The notes beneath the pieces are model-generated. The model saw only the letters and a list, made by a program, of their open reading frames with translations, was not told the origin of the DNA and did no database searches. Shown here piece after piece: positions 7,090 through 15,364 of a stretch of DNA of 42,507 nucleotides. How positions within the stretch are numbered: the first letter of the stretch is position 1; the number at the start of each line of letters is the position of its first letter. This DNA comes from Bacilli bacterium (GTDB lineage: Bacteria > Bacillota_I > Bacilli_A > Izemoplasmatales > Hujiaoplasmataceae). Both the position numbers and the translations under genes were made by a program. The stretch spans positions 1 through 42,507 of the forward strand of contig JAGYOE010000008.1 of assembly GCA_018399755.1 (NCBI GenBank), in the 5' to 3' direction.

Positions 7090-8766
7090 ATGGCAATTAT
7101 ATCTTTAGATGGTACTTTGTTAAAAAAATTAATTATAAACGGAAATATAAAATTAAAAATTAATGTGAGTAAAATAGATGATTTAAATGTTTTTCCTGTT
7201 CCCGATGGTGATACTGGTTCAAATATGTCTGCGACTATGTCTGCGGGAACAAATGCAATAAAAGAAACTAAAGAAACAGAGATTGGCAAAATTGCAAAGG
7301 TTTTATCTCGAGGAATGTTAATGGGAGCTAGAGGAAATTCTGGTGTTATACTATCACAATTATTTAGTGGCATTTCTAAAGGGTTAGAAGGCTTAAATGA
7401 AGCTAATATGAAAGAGTTTGCCTTGGCTTTAAGAAAAGGGGTTGAACAAGCATATGCTTCAGTAATTCATCCAGTAGAAGGAACAATTTTAACAGTATCA
7501 AGAGAAGGTGCTGATAGGGTAGTTTCTGCAACTAAAGATTTAGAAGACTTTGAAGAATTATTCTCAATTTATTTAAAAGAACTAAGAGAATCACTTGAAA
7601 GAACTCCTGATTTATTACCAGTATTAAAAGAAGTAGGAGTTATTGATTCTGGTGGTGCTGGTTTTATTGAAATTATTCAAGGAATGGAAGATGCATTAAA
7701 AGGTAAAATTTACAGTGATGATTCTAAACCTGATGAATATAAAGTTGATTTAACTAATTTTAATAGAGAAAAAATGAATAGCGATGAAGATTTTGGATAC
7801 TGTACTGAGTTTATTATGCAAATAGAAAAAATGAGTGAATTTTCTCAAAAGAAATTTATTGATATGGTTCAACCTTTAGGTGATTCACTAGTTGTTGTTC
7901 AAGATGAAAATATATTGAAAGTTCATATTCATACTCAAACACCTGGTGATGCAATGAATTTAGCACAGCATTATGGTTTCTTTATGAATATCAAAATTGA
8001 AAATATGAATCTTCAACATACTGAAGTATTAATACATCAAGACCAAGATCATCAAGATGATTGTGGTTGCGGGCATGATCATTCATCATCAATCGCTCCA
8101 GCTTTGAAGAAAAAATATGCAATTGTTGCTGTTGTAAATGGAGAAGGGTTAAAACAAACCTTTATTGAAATGGGTTGTGATTATATAATTGATGGTGGTC
8201 AAACTATGAACCCTTCAGTAGAAGAATTTATTAAAGCGACTGAGCAAATAAATGCAGATCATATTATTATAATTCCAAATAACAAAAATGTTTTACTTTC
8301 AGCTGAAACTGCAAGAGATATGATTGAGGAAAAATCTGTGCACGTTTTACCAGCAAAAACTATTGCTCAAGGATATTCTGCTTTGACTATGTTCGATGCT
8401 ACAGAAGACATTGATACAAATATTAGTGAAATGACTAATTATCTTGATAATGTTAAAACTGGAGAAATTACTTATGCAATTAGGAATAGTAAAAACAATG
8501 GTGTAAGTATTAAAAAAGATGACTATATGGGAATCTATGATGGAAACATTATATCTAGTGATAAATCAAGAATCACAACAGCTCTAAGTTTAGTTGATAA
8601 AATGGCTGAAGAACGTTCAGAAATCATAACAATTATTTATGGCAAAGAAGTTAAACAATCAGAAGTAGATAAAATTGTTGAACACATAGAAGAAAAATAT
8701 GAATTAGAAATTGATTTGATTGATGGCGGTCAAGAAGTCTACGCTTATATTATTTCAGTTGAATGA
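7090..8766 (+). CDS. fakA: fatty acid kinase subunit FakA (DAK2/YloV family)
   Basis: ATP-binding subunit that phosphorylates fatty acids presented by a FakB (DegV) partner, giving acyl-phosphate for phospholipid synthesis. The N-terminal DhaL-like domain has the nucleotide/Mg motif NVFPVPDGDTGSNM (33-46) and RGMLMGARGNSGVILSQ. The middle domain keeps the conserved YCTEF and VHIHT segments. A Cys/His/Asp-rich linker lies at 316-331 (DDCGCGHDH core), which could bind metal. The C-terminal domain is DegV-like. The ATG at 7090 is chosen over an upstream in-frame ATG because AAGGAG (7077-7082) lies seven bases before it and the family begins at this point; this gives 558 residues. yloU, its usual partner gene, is absent. 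Confidence 0.92.
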   Translation: MAIISLDGTLLKKLIINGNIKLKINVSKIDDLNVFPVPDGDTGSNMSATMSAGTNAIKETKETEIGKIAKVLSRGMLMGARGNSGVILSQLFSGISKGLEGLNEANMKEFALALRKGVEQAYASVIHPVEGTILTVSREGADRVVSATKDLEDFEELFSIYLKELRESLERTPDLLPVLKEVGVIDSGGAGFIEIIQGMEDALKGKIYSDDSKPDEYKVDLTNFNREKMNSDEDFGYCTEFIMQIEKMSEFSQKKFIDMVQPLGDSLVVVQDENILKVHIHTQTPGDAMNLAQHYGFFMNIKIENMNLQHTEVLIHQDQDHQDDCGCGHDHSSSIAPALKKKYAIVAVVNGEGLKQTFIEMGCDYIIDGGQTMNPSVEEFIKATEQINADHIIIIPNNKNVLLSAETARDMIEEKSVHVLPAKTIAQGYSALTMFDATEDIDTNISEMTNYLDNVKTGEITYAIRNSKNNGVSIKKDDYMGIYDGNIISSDKSRITTALSLVDKMAEERSEIITIIYGKEVKQSEVDKIVEHIEEKYELEIDLIDGGQEVYAYIISVE

Positions 8767-8771
8767 TAATT

Positions 8772-8799
8772 AGAGGCAGATTAATGCCTCTTTTTTTTT
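8772..8799 (+). terminator. terminator after fakA
   Basis: AGAGGCA (8772-8778) pairs with TGCCTCT (8785-8791) over a six-base loop, followed by eight T. Confidence 0.9.
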
Positions 8800-8852
8800 G
8801 AAAAAATTTACTATATAAGTGACAAGATGATATTAAAATAATACAAGAAAAA

Positions 8853-8861
8853 TGATATAAT
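8853..8861 (+). promoter_or_regulatory. extended -10 promoter of recG
   Basis: TGATATAAT, a TGn-TATAAT extended -10 box, 55 bases before the recG ATG. The -35 region (TTAAAA at 8833-8838) is poor, as is common with extended -10 promoters. Confidence 0.5.
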
Positions 8862-8916
8862 AGATGTTATAAAAAAATTTCGCTTTTGTAAAATTACAAT
8901 AAATGGTGATAATAAT

Positions 8917-10914
8917 ATGTTAAAACTTACTGAAATATCTGGTGTAGGTAAAATTACATTTGAAAAGTTAAAAAACCACTCAATATATTCAATTGAGGAT
9001 TTATTATATGCTTTTCCAAAAAAATACAAAATCAATAAATTAGATTCTTTAGACAAAGCTAAATTGAATCAAGAAACTTCCTTAACTGTTAAAGTAAATG
9101 GAAAACCAAAAATATATTTTATTAGAAAAAATTTAACAAAATTAACTTTTAAAGCATTATCTGGAAAGAAAATATTTAATGTTACTATTTTTAATCGCCA
9201 TTTTTTATCAAAATCTTTGTTTATTAATCAAAACGTTGTAATAACAGGAAAATTTAAAAATAACTTTGATAATTTTACTGCAAGTGATTTAGTATTAAAG
9301 AAAAACTACCAGGAAGGAATAATTCCCATTTATAACCTGGGTTATATTCCTGAAGGCAGAGTTAAGAAAATAATAAATAATACCCTAAACCTTAGTTATC
9401 GATTAGAAGAAACTACACCTAAATATCTTTTAGAGAAACATAAGTTGCCCGAAATAAATACAATTATTACTTCAATTCATAAACCCAAGTCAAAAACTGA
9501 TTTAGCAAAAGCCTTATACAGATTAAAATATGATGAATTACTCAACTTTTCTTTGCGAATAGAACTTATCAATGAATATAACAATAATACCAGAACTGAA
9601 TTAAAAAAATATAATATTAGTTTAGTAAGAGAGTTTATTAATTCATTACCTTTTGAATTAACCCAAGACCAAAAACAAGCAACTAATGAAATATTTAAAG
9701 ATTTAAAATCGACTAAACAGATGAATCGTCTATTACAAGGAGATGTTGGTTCTGGTAAAACAATTGTTGCATTATTAGCCGCCTTAGCTATTGTCTCAGC
9801 TGATTATCAAGTAGCAATAATGGCTCCAACTTTAGTTTTAGCTAAGCAACACTTTTTAGTGTTTAAAAATTATTTACATGATTTTGGAATAAATATAGCG
9901 CTTTTAACAAGTGAAGTAAATCCTAAAAAAAGAGTTGAAATTATTAATGAGATTGAAAATCAAAATGTTAATATCATTATTGGGACACATGCGCTTATAC
10001 AAACTGATCTTAACTATCAAAAATTAGGTTTAGTAATAATTGATGAACAACATCGTTTTGGGGTTGAACAAAGAAAAATATTGCGTGAAAAAGGCCTTAA
10101 TCCTGATATATTATTAATGAGTGCTACTCCTATTCCTAGGTCCTTAGCGATATCTATTTTTGAAAGTAGTGATATATCACAAATAAAAGAAAAACCTGCA
10201 GGAAGACAAACTGTCAAAACAGAGATAGTTAATTTGGAAAATTTAAATTATATATATAGCGCAATAAACAAAGAACTAGAAAAAAATCACCAAATATATT
10301 TTATCTGTCCTTTAATTAATGAAAGTGACAATAACAACTATTATTCTGTGAATGAAACATATAATTTATTATTGCAACATTTTGATGAGAAGATATTATC
10401 TTATTTGCATGGAAAAATGACTGATGAAGAAAAAACTAAAGTTCTTGATGACTTTTATTCAAATAAAACAAAAATATTAATTTCGACAACGGTTATAGAA
10501 GTGGGAATTGATGTAGAAAAAGCTTCAATGATGGTAATAATGAATGCAAACGCATTTGGACTTGCACAATTACATCAATTAAGAGGTAGAATAGGTCGCA
10601 ATAATCTTCAATCATACTGTTATTTAGCGGTTGATGAAGAAAACGAACAAAAAGAAAGAATCAATATTTTAAAAAATCATTATGATGGATTTGAAATAAG
10701 TGAAATGGATTTAAAATTAAGAGGTCCAGGTGAAGTATTTGGGAAAAATCAAGCAGGGATTCCCAATTTTAACTACGCAAATATAATTGAAGATAAGCAA
10801 TTATTATCAATAACTAAAGCTGATGCAAAAGCTTTAATCAGAAATAATGATTATCAAGCAAAAAAATTCACAGAAAAAATAATTAAAACATTAGATTCTT
10901 ATAATTTAGATTAA
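8917..10914 (+). CDS. recG: ATP-dependent DNA helicase RecG
   Basis: Superfamily 2 helicase that regresses stalled forks and migrates branched DNA. The N-terminal wedge/OB region (about 1-230) is divergent, while the helicase motifs are clear: Walker A GDVGSGKT (about 275-282), DEQH box (376-379) followed by RFGVEQR, SATPIPRSLA, and late motifs TTVIEVGIDV and LHQLRGRIGR. Length 665 is close to the usual 680-690. The ATG has a weak ribosome site (GGTGAT). In Bacillus sdaAB-sdaAA and fapR flank recG between fakA and plsX; here recG lies directly between fakA and plsX. Confidence 0.95.
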   Translation: MLKLTEISGVGKITFEKLKNHSIYSIEDLLYAFPKKYKINKLDSLDKAKLNQETSLTVKVNGKPKIYFIRKNLTKLTFKALSGKKIFNVTIFNRHFLSKSLFINQNVVITGKFKNNFDNFTASDLVLKKNYQEGIIPIYNLGYIPEGRVKKIINNTLNLSYRLEETTPKYLLEKHKLPEINTIITSIHKPKSKTDLAKALYRLKYDELLNFSLRIELINEYNNNTRTELKKYNISLVREFINSLPFELTQDQKQATNEIFKDLKSTKQMNRLLQGDVGSGKTIVALLAALAIVSADYQVAIMAPTLVLAKQHFLVFKNYLHDFGINIALLTSEVNPKKRVEIINEIENQNVNIIIGTHALIQTDLNYQKLGLVIIDEQHRFGVEQRKILREKGLNPDILLMSATPIPRSLAISIFESSDISQIKEKPAGRQTVKTEIVNLENLNYIYSAINKELEKNHQIYFICPLINESDNNNYYSVNETYNLLLQHFDEKILSYLHGKMTDEEKTKVLDDFYSNKTKILISTTVIEVGIDVEKASMMVIMNANAFGLAQLHQLRGRIGRNNLQSYCYLAVDEENEQKERINILKNHYDGFEISEMDLKLRGPGEVFGKNQAGIPNFNYANIIEDKQLLSITKADAKALIRNNDYQAKKFTEKIIKTLDSYNLD

Positions 10915-10918
10915 TATA

Positions 10919-10927
10919 TGATATAAT
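10919..10927 (+). promoter_or_regulatory. extended -10 promoter of the plsX operon
   Basis: TGATATAAT starting three bases after recG ends. The plsX ATG lies 22 bases downstream of the box. Confidence 0.5.
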
Positions 10928-10949
10928 TTTAAAATAAGAGGTGAAAAAA

Positions 10950-11960
10950 ATGATTAAAATAGCAGTAGATGCAATGGGTGGTGACTACGCACCAAAAGAA
11001 CAAGTCTTAGGCGCTATGAGAGCGGTTAAAGAAATTGATGATATTGAAATAATATTATATGGAAAAGAAACTGAAATTAACAAATTTCTAAAACCAAATA
11101 AGCGCATAAAAATAGTTAATGCTGATTACATAATCCCAATGGATGAAAAAAATCCTATAGGAGCAATAAGAAGGCACAAGGACGCTTCAATGGTTATGGC
11201 ATTAGATAGTGTTGCGACAAAAGAAAATGACGCAATAGTATCTAGTGGAGCAACTCAAGCATTAATAGCTGGAGCTCATATAATTATAAAACGGATGAAA
11301 GGATTTAAAAGAACAGCTATTGCGCCAGTAATACCTACTATTGATGGCGGTCAAGCAATTTTGCTAGACACTGGAGCTAACTTGCAAATAAAACCTGAAC
11401 ATATGCTTCAGCAAGCATATTTTGCGACTATCTATGCAAATAAAATTTTAGGTATAAAAAACCCAAGAGTTGGTTTAATTAATATTGGTACTGAAAAGGG
11501 TAAAGGCAGAGAATTAGACCAAGAAGTTTTTGAATTATTTGCTAATACCGATTTGTTTGAGTTTAGTGGGAACATTGAACCAAAAACTATTTTAGAGCCT
11601 AATTGTGATATTCTAATAAGTGATGGATTTACAGCCAATATTGTTATGAAGACAATTGAAGGAACCGCAAAAGGCATGGGCAAATTACTTAAAAAGAATT
11701 TAATGAGCTCATTTTCAGGAAAAATTGCTGGGTTATTAGCTAAAAAGAATCTCCAAAACTTTAAGAAACAAATGTCTGCAGAAGAAATAGGCGGAGCAGT
11801 AATCTATGGTTTACAAAAACCAGTAATTAAAGCGCAAGGCGCTTCAAAATCATATGGCTTCTTTAATGGCATTAGACAAGCAGCAAATATTGTGAGAAAT
11901 CAAGTCTTTGAAACTGTTGAAAACTACATAAAAGAAGAAAGCAGTGACAAAGATGACTAA
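10950..11960 (+). CDS. plsX: phosphate acyltransferase PlsX
   Basis: Interconverts acyl-ACP and acyl-phosphate at the membrane surface, feeding PlsY in phospholipid synthesis. The N terminus IKIAVDAMGGDYAP is the family hallmark; IVSSGATQAL, LLDTGAN, INIGTEKGKG and ISDGFTANI are further conserved segments. The ATG at 10950 is preferred to an in-frame GTG at 10941, because that GTG is part of the ribosome site AGAGGTG (10937-10943). This gives 336 residues, normal for the family. The stop overlaps rnc. The Bacillus genes fabD, fabG and acpA between plsX and rnc are missing. Confidence 0.94.
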   Translation: MIKIAVDAMGGDYAPKEQVLGAMRAVKEIDDIEIILYGKETEINKFLKPNKRIKIVNADYIIPMDEKNPIGAIRRHKDASMVMALDSVATKENDAIVSSGATQALIAGAHIIIKRMKGFKRTAIAPVIPTIDGGQAILLDTGANLQIKPEHMLQQAYFATIYANKILGIKNPRVGLINIGTEKGKGRELDQEVFELFANTDLFEFSGNIEPKTILEPNCDILISDGFTANIVMKTIEGTAKGMGKLLKKNLMSSFSGKIAGLLAKKNLQNFKKQMSAEEIGGAVIYGLQKPVIKAQGASKSYGFFNGIRQAANIVRNQVFETVENYIKEESSDKDD

Positions 11961-12642
11961 GTCTTTAAAAGAGTTGGAAGCTCTTTTTGATTTATCATTT
12001 AATGATAAAAAATTATTGAAAAGAGCAATGACACACTCTTCATATGCAAACGAAAACAACACCTTAAGTAATGAAAGATTAGAATTTATTGGCGATGCCG
12101 TTTTAGATTTAGCAGTAGCTAAATATCTTTATGATAAAATACCTGAAGCTGAGGGTGTTTTAACAAAAAAACGCGCTCAAGAAGTATGTGAATTAGCTTT
12201 GGTTGATTATGCTAAAAGTTTTAATTTAGGAAAATATTTATTATTAGGAAAAGGTGAAGAACTTTCTTTGGGAAGATCAAAACCAGGTATTTTAGCTGAT
12301 GCTTTTGAAGCATTTTTAGGCGCAATATACATTGATAAGGGACTTCAAGAAACATATAAAGTACTAAATAAGGTTGTATTTCCTCATGTAAGAAATAATT
12401 TAGATAAGGATGATACTGATTTTAAAAGCAAATTACAAGAATTGGTTCAATCTGATAAAAGAACCTTACATTATGAAATAATTTCTGAAACTGGACCTGC
12501 TCATGAACGAGAATTTGTCGCAAGAGTATATATGGATGAAGTAATAGTAATGGGAGAAGGCACTGGAAAAACAAAAAAAGAAGCTGAACAAAAAGCTGCG
12601 TTTTCTGCTTTAAAAAAATTAGCAGATACAGATAGTGATTAG
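11953..12642 (+). CDS. rnc: ribonuclease III
   Basis: Cleaves double-stranded RNA in rRNA maturation and mRNA decay. The catalytic domain has the signature NERLEFIGDAVLDL (40-53), with Glu41 and Asp48, and the second acidic pair Asp116/Glu119 in ADAFEAFLGA. A double-stranded RNA-binding domain spans about 155-225. The ATG at 11953 overlaps plsX by 8 bases; an in-frame GTG at 11944 is an alternative, and neither has a strong ribosome site. Length is 229 residues. dnaD follows 7 bases after the stop. Confidence 0.94.
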   Translation: MTKSLKELEALFDLSFNDKKLLKRAMTHSSYANENNTLSNERLEFIGDAVLDLAVAKYLYDKIPEAEGVLTKKRAQEVCELALVDYAKSFNLGKYLLLGKGEELSLGRSKPGILADAFEAFLGAIYIDKGLQETYKVLNKVVFPHVRNNLDKDDTDFKSKLQELVQSDKRTLHYEIISETGPAHEREFVARVYMDEVIVMGEGTGKTKKEAEQKAAFSALKKLADTDSD

Positions 12643-12649
12643 GTGTAAT

Positions 12650-13300
12650 ATGGAAGAATTATTAATTAAAAATTTAATAAAAGATAATTTGCTAGATTTT
12701 GATAAATTAATCAAAAAAAATTATCGAAATATTGGGCTAACCGAAATAGAAGCTTTTTTTCTTATGGAGTTATATGCTTTAAAGGAAAAAGGTATCAAAT
12801 CTTTAAATCCTAAAAATCTAACAAAAAATATGTCATTATCTGAAAATGATGTAACAGATTTATTAGATAGTATGATGCAAAGAAACTATCTTTCTTTTGA
12901 TATAAAAGAAAATAACAAAGGAAAAATGACTGAAAGTTTTTCTTTGGATCAAACGATTAAAAAAATCATTGATTACTATAAAAATCGGATTGACAAAGGA
13001 ATTGTGAATACAACAAAAAAACACGAAACTGATGAAAGTGAAATTGCTGATATTTTAGAAACCCAATTACAAAGACAATTAAAACCACTTGAAGTAGAAG
13101 TAATTATCAAGTGGATAAAAGAGTATAATTACTCTAAAGAAGATATTAAAGACGCAATTATTGATGCCGTAAAGGCTGGCAAAATTACAATAAGCTATAT
13201 TGATGGTATTTTATTAAAGAAAAAACAAAACAAAGATACAAGCGTTGTTAATACAAATAGAAAAAAATCAAAAGTATTAAAGGATTTCTTAGATTCATGA
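12650..13300 (+). CDS. dnaD: DnaD family replication initiation protein
   Basis: Primosomal protein that helps load the replicative helicase in Firmicutes. An N-terminal winged-helix domain (about 1-100; ALKEKGIKSLNPKNL and the helices after it) is followed by a C-terminal DnaD/DnaB2 domain from about 125 to 195, seen in LKPLEVEVIIKWIKEYNYS and YIDGILLKK. Basic residues end the protein. The ATG at 12650 is chosen because AGGTG lies just upstream of it; the longer in-frame GTG at 12635 has no ribosome site. Length 216 is normal. It overlaps nth by four bases (ATGA), keeping the Bacillus dnaD-nth pair. Confidence 0.9.
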   Translation: MEELLIKNLIKDNLLDFDKLIKKNYRNIGLTEIEAFFLMELYALKEKGIKSLNPKNLTKNMSLSENDVTDLLDSMMQRNYLSFDIKENNKGKMTESFSLDQTIKKIIDYYKNRIDKGIVNTTKKHETDESEIADILETQLQRQLKPLEVEVIIKWIKEYNYSKEDIKDAIIDAVKAGKITISYIDGILLKKKQNKDTSVVNTNRKKSKVLKDFLDS

Positions 13301-13932
13301 CAAAAAAACAGGAAGCAAAAATTATTTATCAAGAAATATCAAAGATGTATCCAGATGCTAAAATAGAGTTGAATTACCAACAAAAACACGAACTACTAAT
13401 AGCCATAATGCTAAGCGCACAAACAACTGATATCTCAGTAAATAGAGTAACTAAAAATTTATTTTCGAATTATAAAACTATCGAAGACTTTGCCCACGCT
13501 AACATCAGCGATTTAGAATCACAAATTAAAAATTTAGGCTTATATCATAATAAGGCAAAGAATCTAAAAAAATTAGCACAAATGATTATTAATGAATTTA
13601 ATAATCAAATTCCTAAAACGCAAAAAGAATTACAAAAATTACCTGGTGTAGGAAGAAAAACAGCAAATGTTTTCTTAGCTGAATATTATAAAATACCTAG
13701 AATTGCAGTTGATACACATGTATCTAGGGTTTCAATAAGATTAGGATTAGCTAAGATAAATGATTCACCAAAAGTTGTAGAAGAAAAATTAATGAAAATA
13801 TATGATAAGGATAAATGGATTGATCTTCATCATAAATTTATTCATTTTGGAAGATATTTTTGTAAATCACGAAATCCCAATTGCAAAGTTTGTCCATTAT
13901 TAAATATATGCAAAATGCCAGTTATTGATTAG
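13297..13932 (+). CDS. nth: endonuclease III
   Basis: Base-excision repair glycosylase/AP lyase for oxidised pyrimidines. The helix-hairpin-helix LPGVGRKTANVF carries catalytic Lys121, and VDTHVSR carries Asp139. Four cysteines, 189, 196, 199 and 205, in the C-x6-C-x2-C-x5-C pattern bind the 4Fe-4S cluster. At 211 residues the length is standard. The ATG overlaps the dnaD stop, so translation is coupled. A hairpin overlapping the stop codon may end the plsX-rnc-dnaD-nth operon. Confidence 0.96.
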   Translation: MTKKQEAKIIYQEISKMYPDAKIELNYQQKHELLIAIMLSAQTTDISVNRVTKNLFSNYKTIEDFAHANISDLESQIKNLGLYHNKAKNLKKLAQMIINEFNNQIPKTQKELQKLPGVGRKTANVFLAEYYKIPRIAVDTHVSRVSIRLGLAKINDSPKVVEEKLMKIYDKDKWIDLHHKFIHFGRYFCKSRNPNCKVCPLLNICKMPVID

Positions 13933-13946
13933 CTGGTATTTTCTTT
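13915..13946 (+). terminator. possible terminator overlapping the nth stop
   Basis: ATGCCAG (13915-13921) pairs with CTGGTAT (13933-13939), with one G-T pair, over an 11-base loop, followed by a T-rich tail. It is weaker than the other terminators in the window. Confidence 0.45.
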
Positions 13947-14030
13947 ATATTTAGGTGTAAAACCATTTTTTGTTGAAGAATAAGATATTATTTTCAAGTT
14001 TTGCCTCTTTAATTTTTTCAATGTTTGTTT

Positions 14031-14036
14031 TATAAT
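14031..14036 (+). promoter_or_regulatory. candidate -10 box of the HTH regulator gene
   Basis: TATAAT, 38 bases before the regulator ATG. No convincing -35 box is at the right distance. Confidence 0.35.
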
Positions 14037-14074
14037 CATAAACTGATAGAATTTAAAAAATTTGGAGGAAAAAA

Positions 14075-15316
14075 ATGAAAAAATCTTTTATTATTGATCA
14101 AAAAAGAAGACAAGAGTTAATATATCAATTTTATTACAAAAGATATGGACAACTCATTAGAAAAAAAAGAAAGGAGAAAAAACTTACTCAAGAAGAATTA
14201 GCATCAGGAATATGTTCAAATACATATATTTCTAAAGCCGAGAACAATCAAGTTGCTATCGGTGAAGAACAATTGTATATGATAATGGAAAAACTAAAAG
14301 TAACTACTGATGAATTTCTTGCCCCTGAAGATCTTTTAAAATATTTAACTAAAGCAATAAAGTTTTTTTATTTAAAAGATAAAGAGTCTTATCAGAAAAT
14401 TTTTGAAAAAATTGAAAAATTTGAGTTCCAGATTCTGGCTCAGGTTATTAAATTAGGTTATTTAGTGTTAACAGAAAAATATCATAAAGCAAAATCAATT
14501 TATGAAGAATTATTTCAATATTTATCGTCTCTAGATGATTATGGTTTTACTGTATTTATGGTATTTAGCTCATTTTATAATATTGGTATAAATAAGTACT
14601 CTGAAGCTAAATATATGATTGATTCTGTTAAAATAAAATCATTAAACAGTGATTATCTAGAGGATCTATTAGCTTATTTGAAATATATTGTTTATGGTAA
14701 TTTACATCAATTTGTTAAAGCTAGTGCTTATTATGACATTTCTTTAAAAAAATTTACCAAATCGTATAATATAAAGCGAGTAAAAGAATTATTAATATGG
14801 CAAAATTTATTTCTTTTGTACAGTGGAGATGATAAAAAAATTCCTGGTCTTGTTTCTATATTAGATTCACTTTCAACACAGGATAAAAATCGCTATTTAT
14901 TAATTAAAGCATATAATAGTGAAGACCCAAGTTATTATATTGATAATTTGGCTAAAACTTATTCTGAAGATTATTTATTCGGATTATATATTATGGCAAA
15001 ATATTATCTAAATAAAAGTAAAGATCAATATTTGAAATTAAAAGAAGAAATAACAAAACTTCATTATCAAGTTAAACCAAAAATTGATTTTTCAAATTTA
15101 CTAAGACTAAGAGAAAAAGAAAATTTAATGTTTTTAAAAGATTATCTTATTAATTATTGTTTAAAAGTTGCTTGTGATAATGAAAATATATTTTTGGTTA
15201 AAAAAATTACTGAAGAAATTGTTGAGATATTACAAACAAGAAATCGGTATAAAGATGCTTTAACCTATGAATTAAAAGCCAAAAATTTTGTTAAAAAATT
15301 AAATACTTGTTATTAA
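14075..15316 (+). CDS. XRE-family HTH regulator with long helical C-terminal domain
   Basis: A probable DNA-binding regulator of 413 residues. The HTH lies at about 25-80: YGQLIRKKRKEKKLTQEELA, then a recognition helix in CSNTYISKAENNQ and a last helix ending in TTDEFL. The remaining 330 residues are predicted all-helical, rich in Tyr, Leu and Lys, with spacing like TPR hairpins, and contain no membrane segment. This layout resembles Rgg/PlcR (RRNPP) peptide-sensing regulators, but no clear peptide gene is adjacent, so ligand and targets are unknown. It has a good ribosome site (GGAGG), its own unit and a bidirectional terminator. It could also be an orphan XRE regulator with a protein partner. 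Confidence 0.8.
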   Translation: MKKSFIIDQKRRQELIYQFYYKRYGQLIRKKRKEKKLTQEELASGICSNTYISKAENNQVAIGEEQLYMIMEKLKVTTDEFLAPEDLLKYLTKAIKFFYLKDKESYQKIFEKIEKFEFQILAQVIKLGYLVLTEKYHKAKSIYEELFQYLSSLDDYGFTVFMVFSSFYNIGINKYSEAKYMIDSVKIKSLNSDYLEDLLAYLKYIVYGNLHQFVKASAYYDISLKKFTKSYNIKRVKELLIWQNLFLLYSGDDKKIPGLVSILDSLSTQDKNRYLLIKAYNSEDPSYYIDNLAKTYSEDYLFGLYIMAKYYLNKSKDQYLKLKEEITKLHYQVKPKIDFSNLLRLREKENLMFLKDYLINYCLKVACDNENIFLVKKITEEIVEILQTRNRYKDALTYELKAKNFVKKLNTCY

Positions 15317-15321
15317 AATAT

Positions 15322-15351
15322 AAAACACCACTCTTTTAAAAGTGGTGTTTT
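15322..15351. terminator. bidirectional terminator between the regulator and mrp
   Basis: AAAACACCACT (15322-15332) pairs with AGTGGTGTTTT (15341-15351) over an eight-base loop. The A and T ends serve the two converging genes. Confidence 0.82.
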
Positions 15352-15364
15352 ATTATATATCTTA

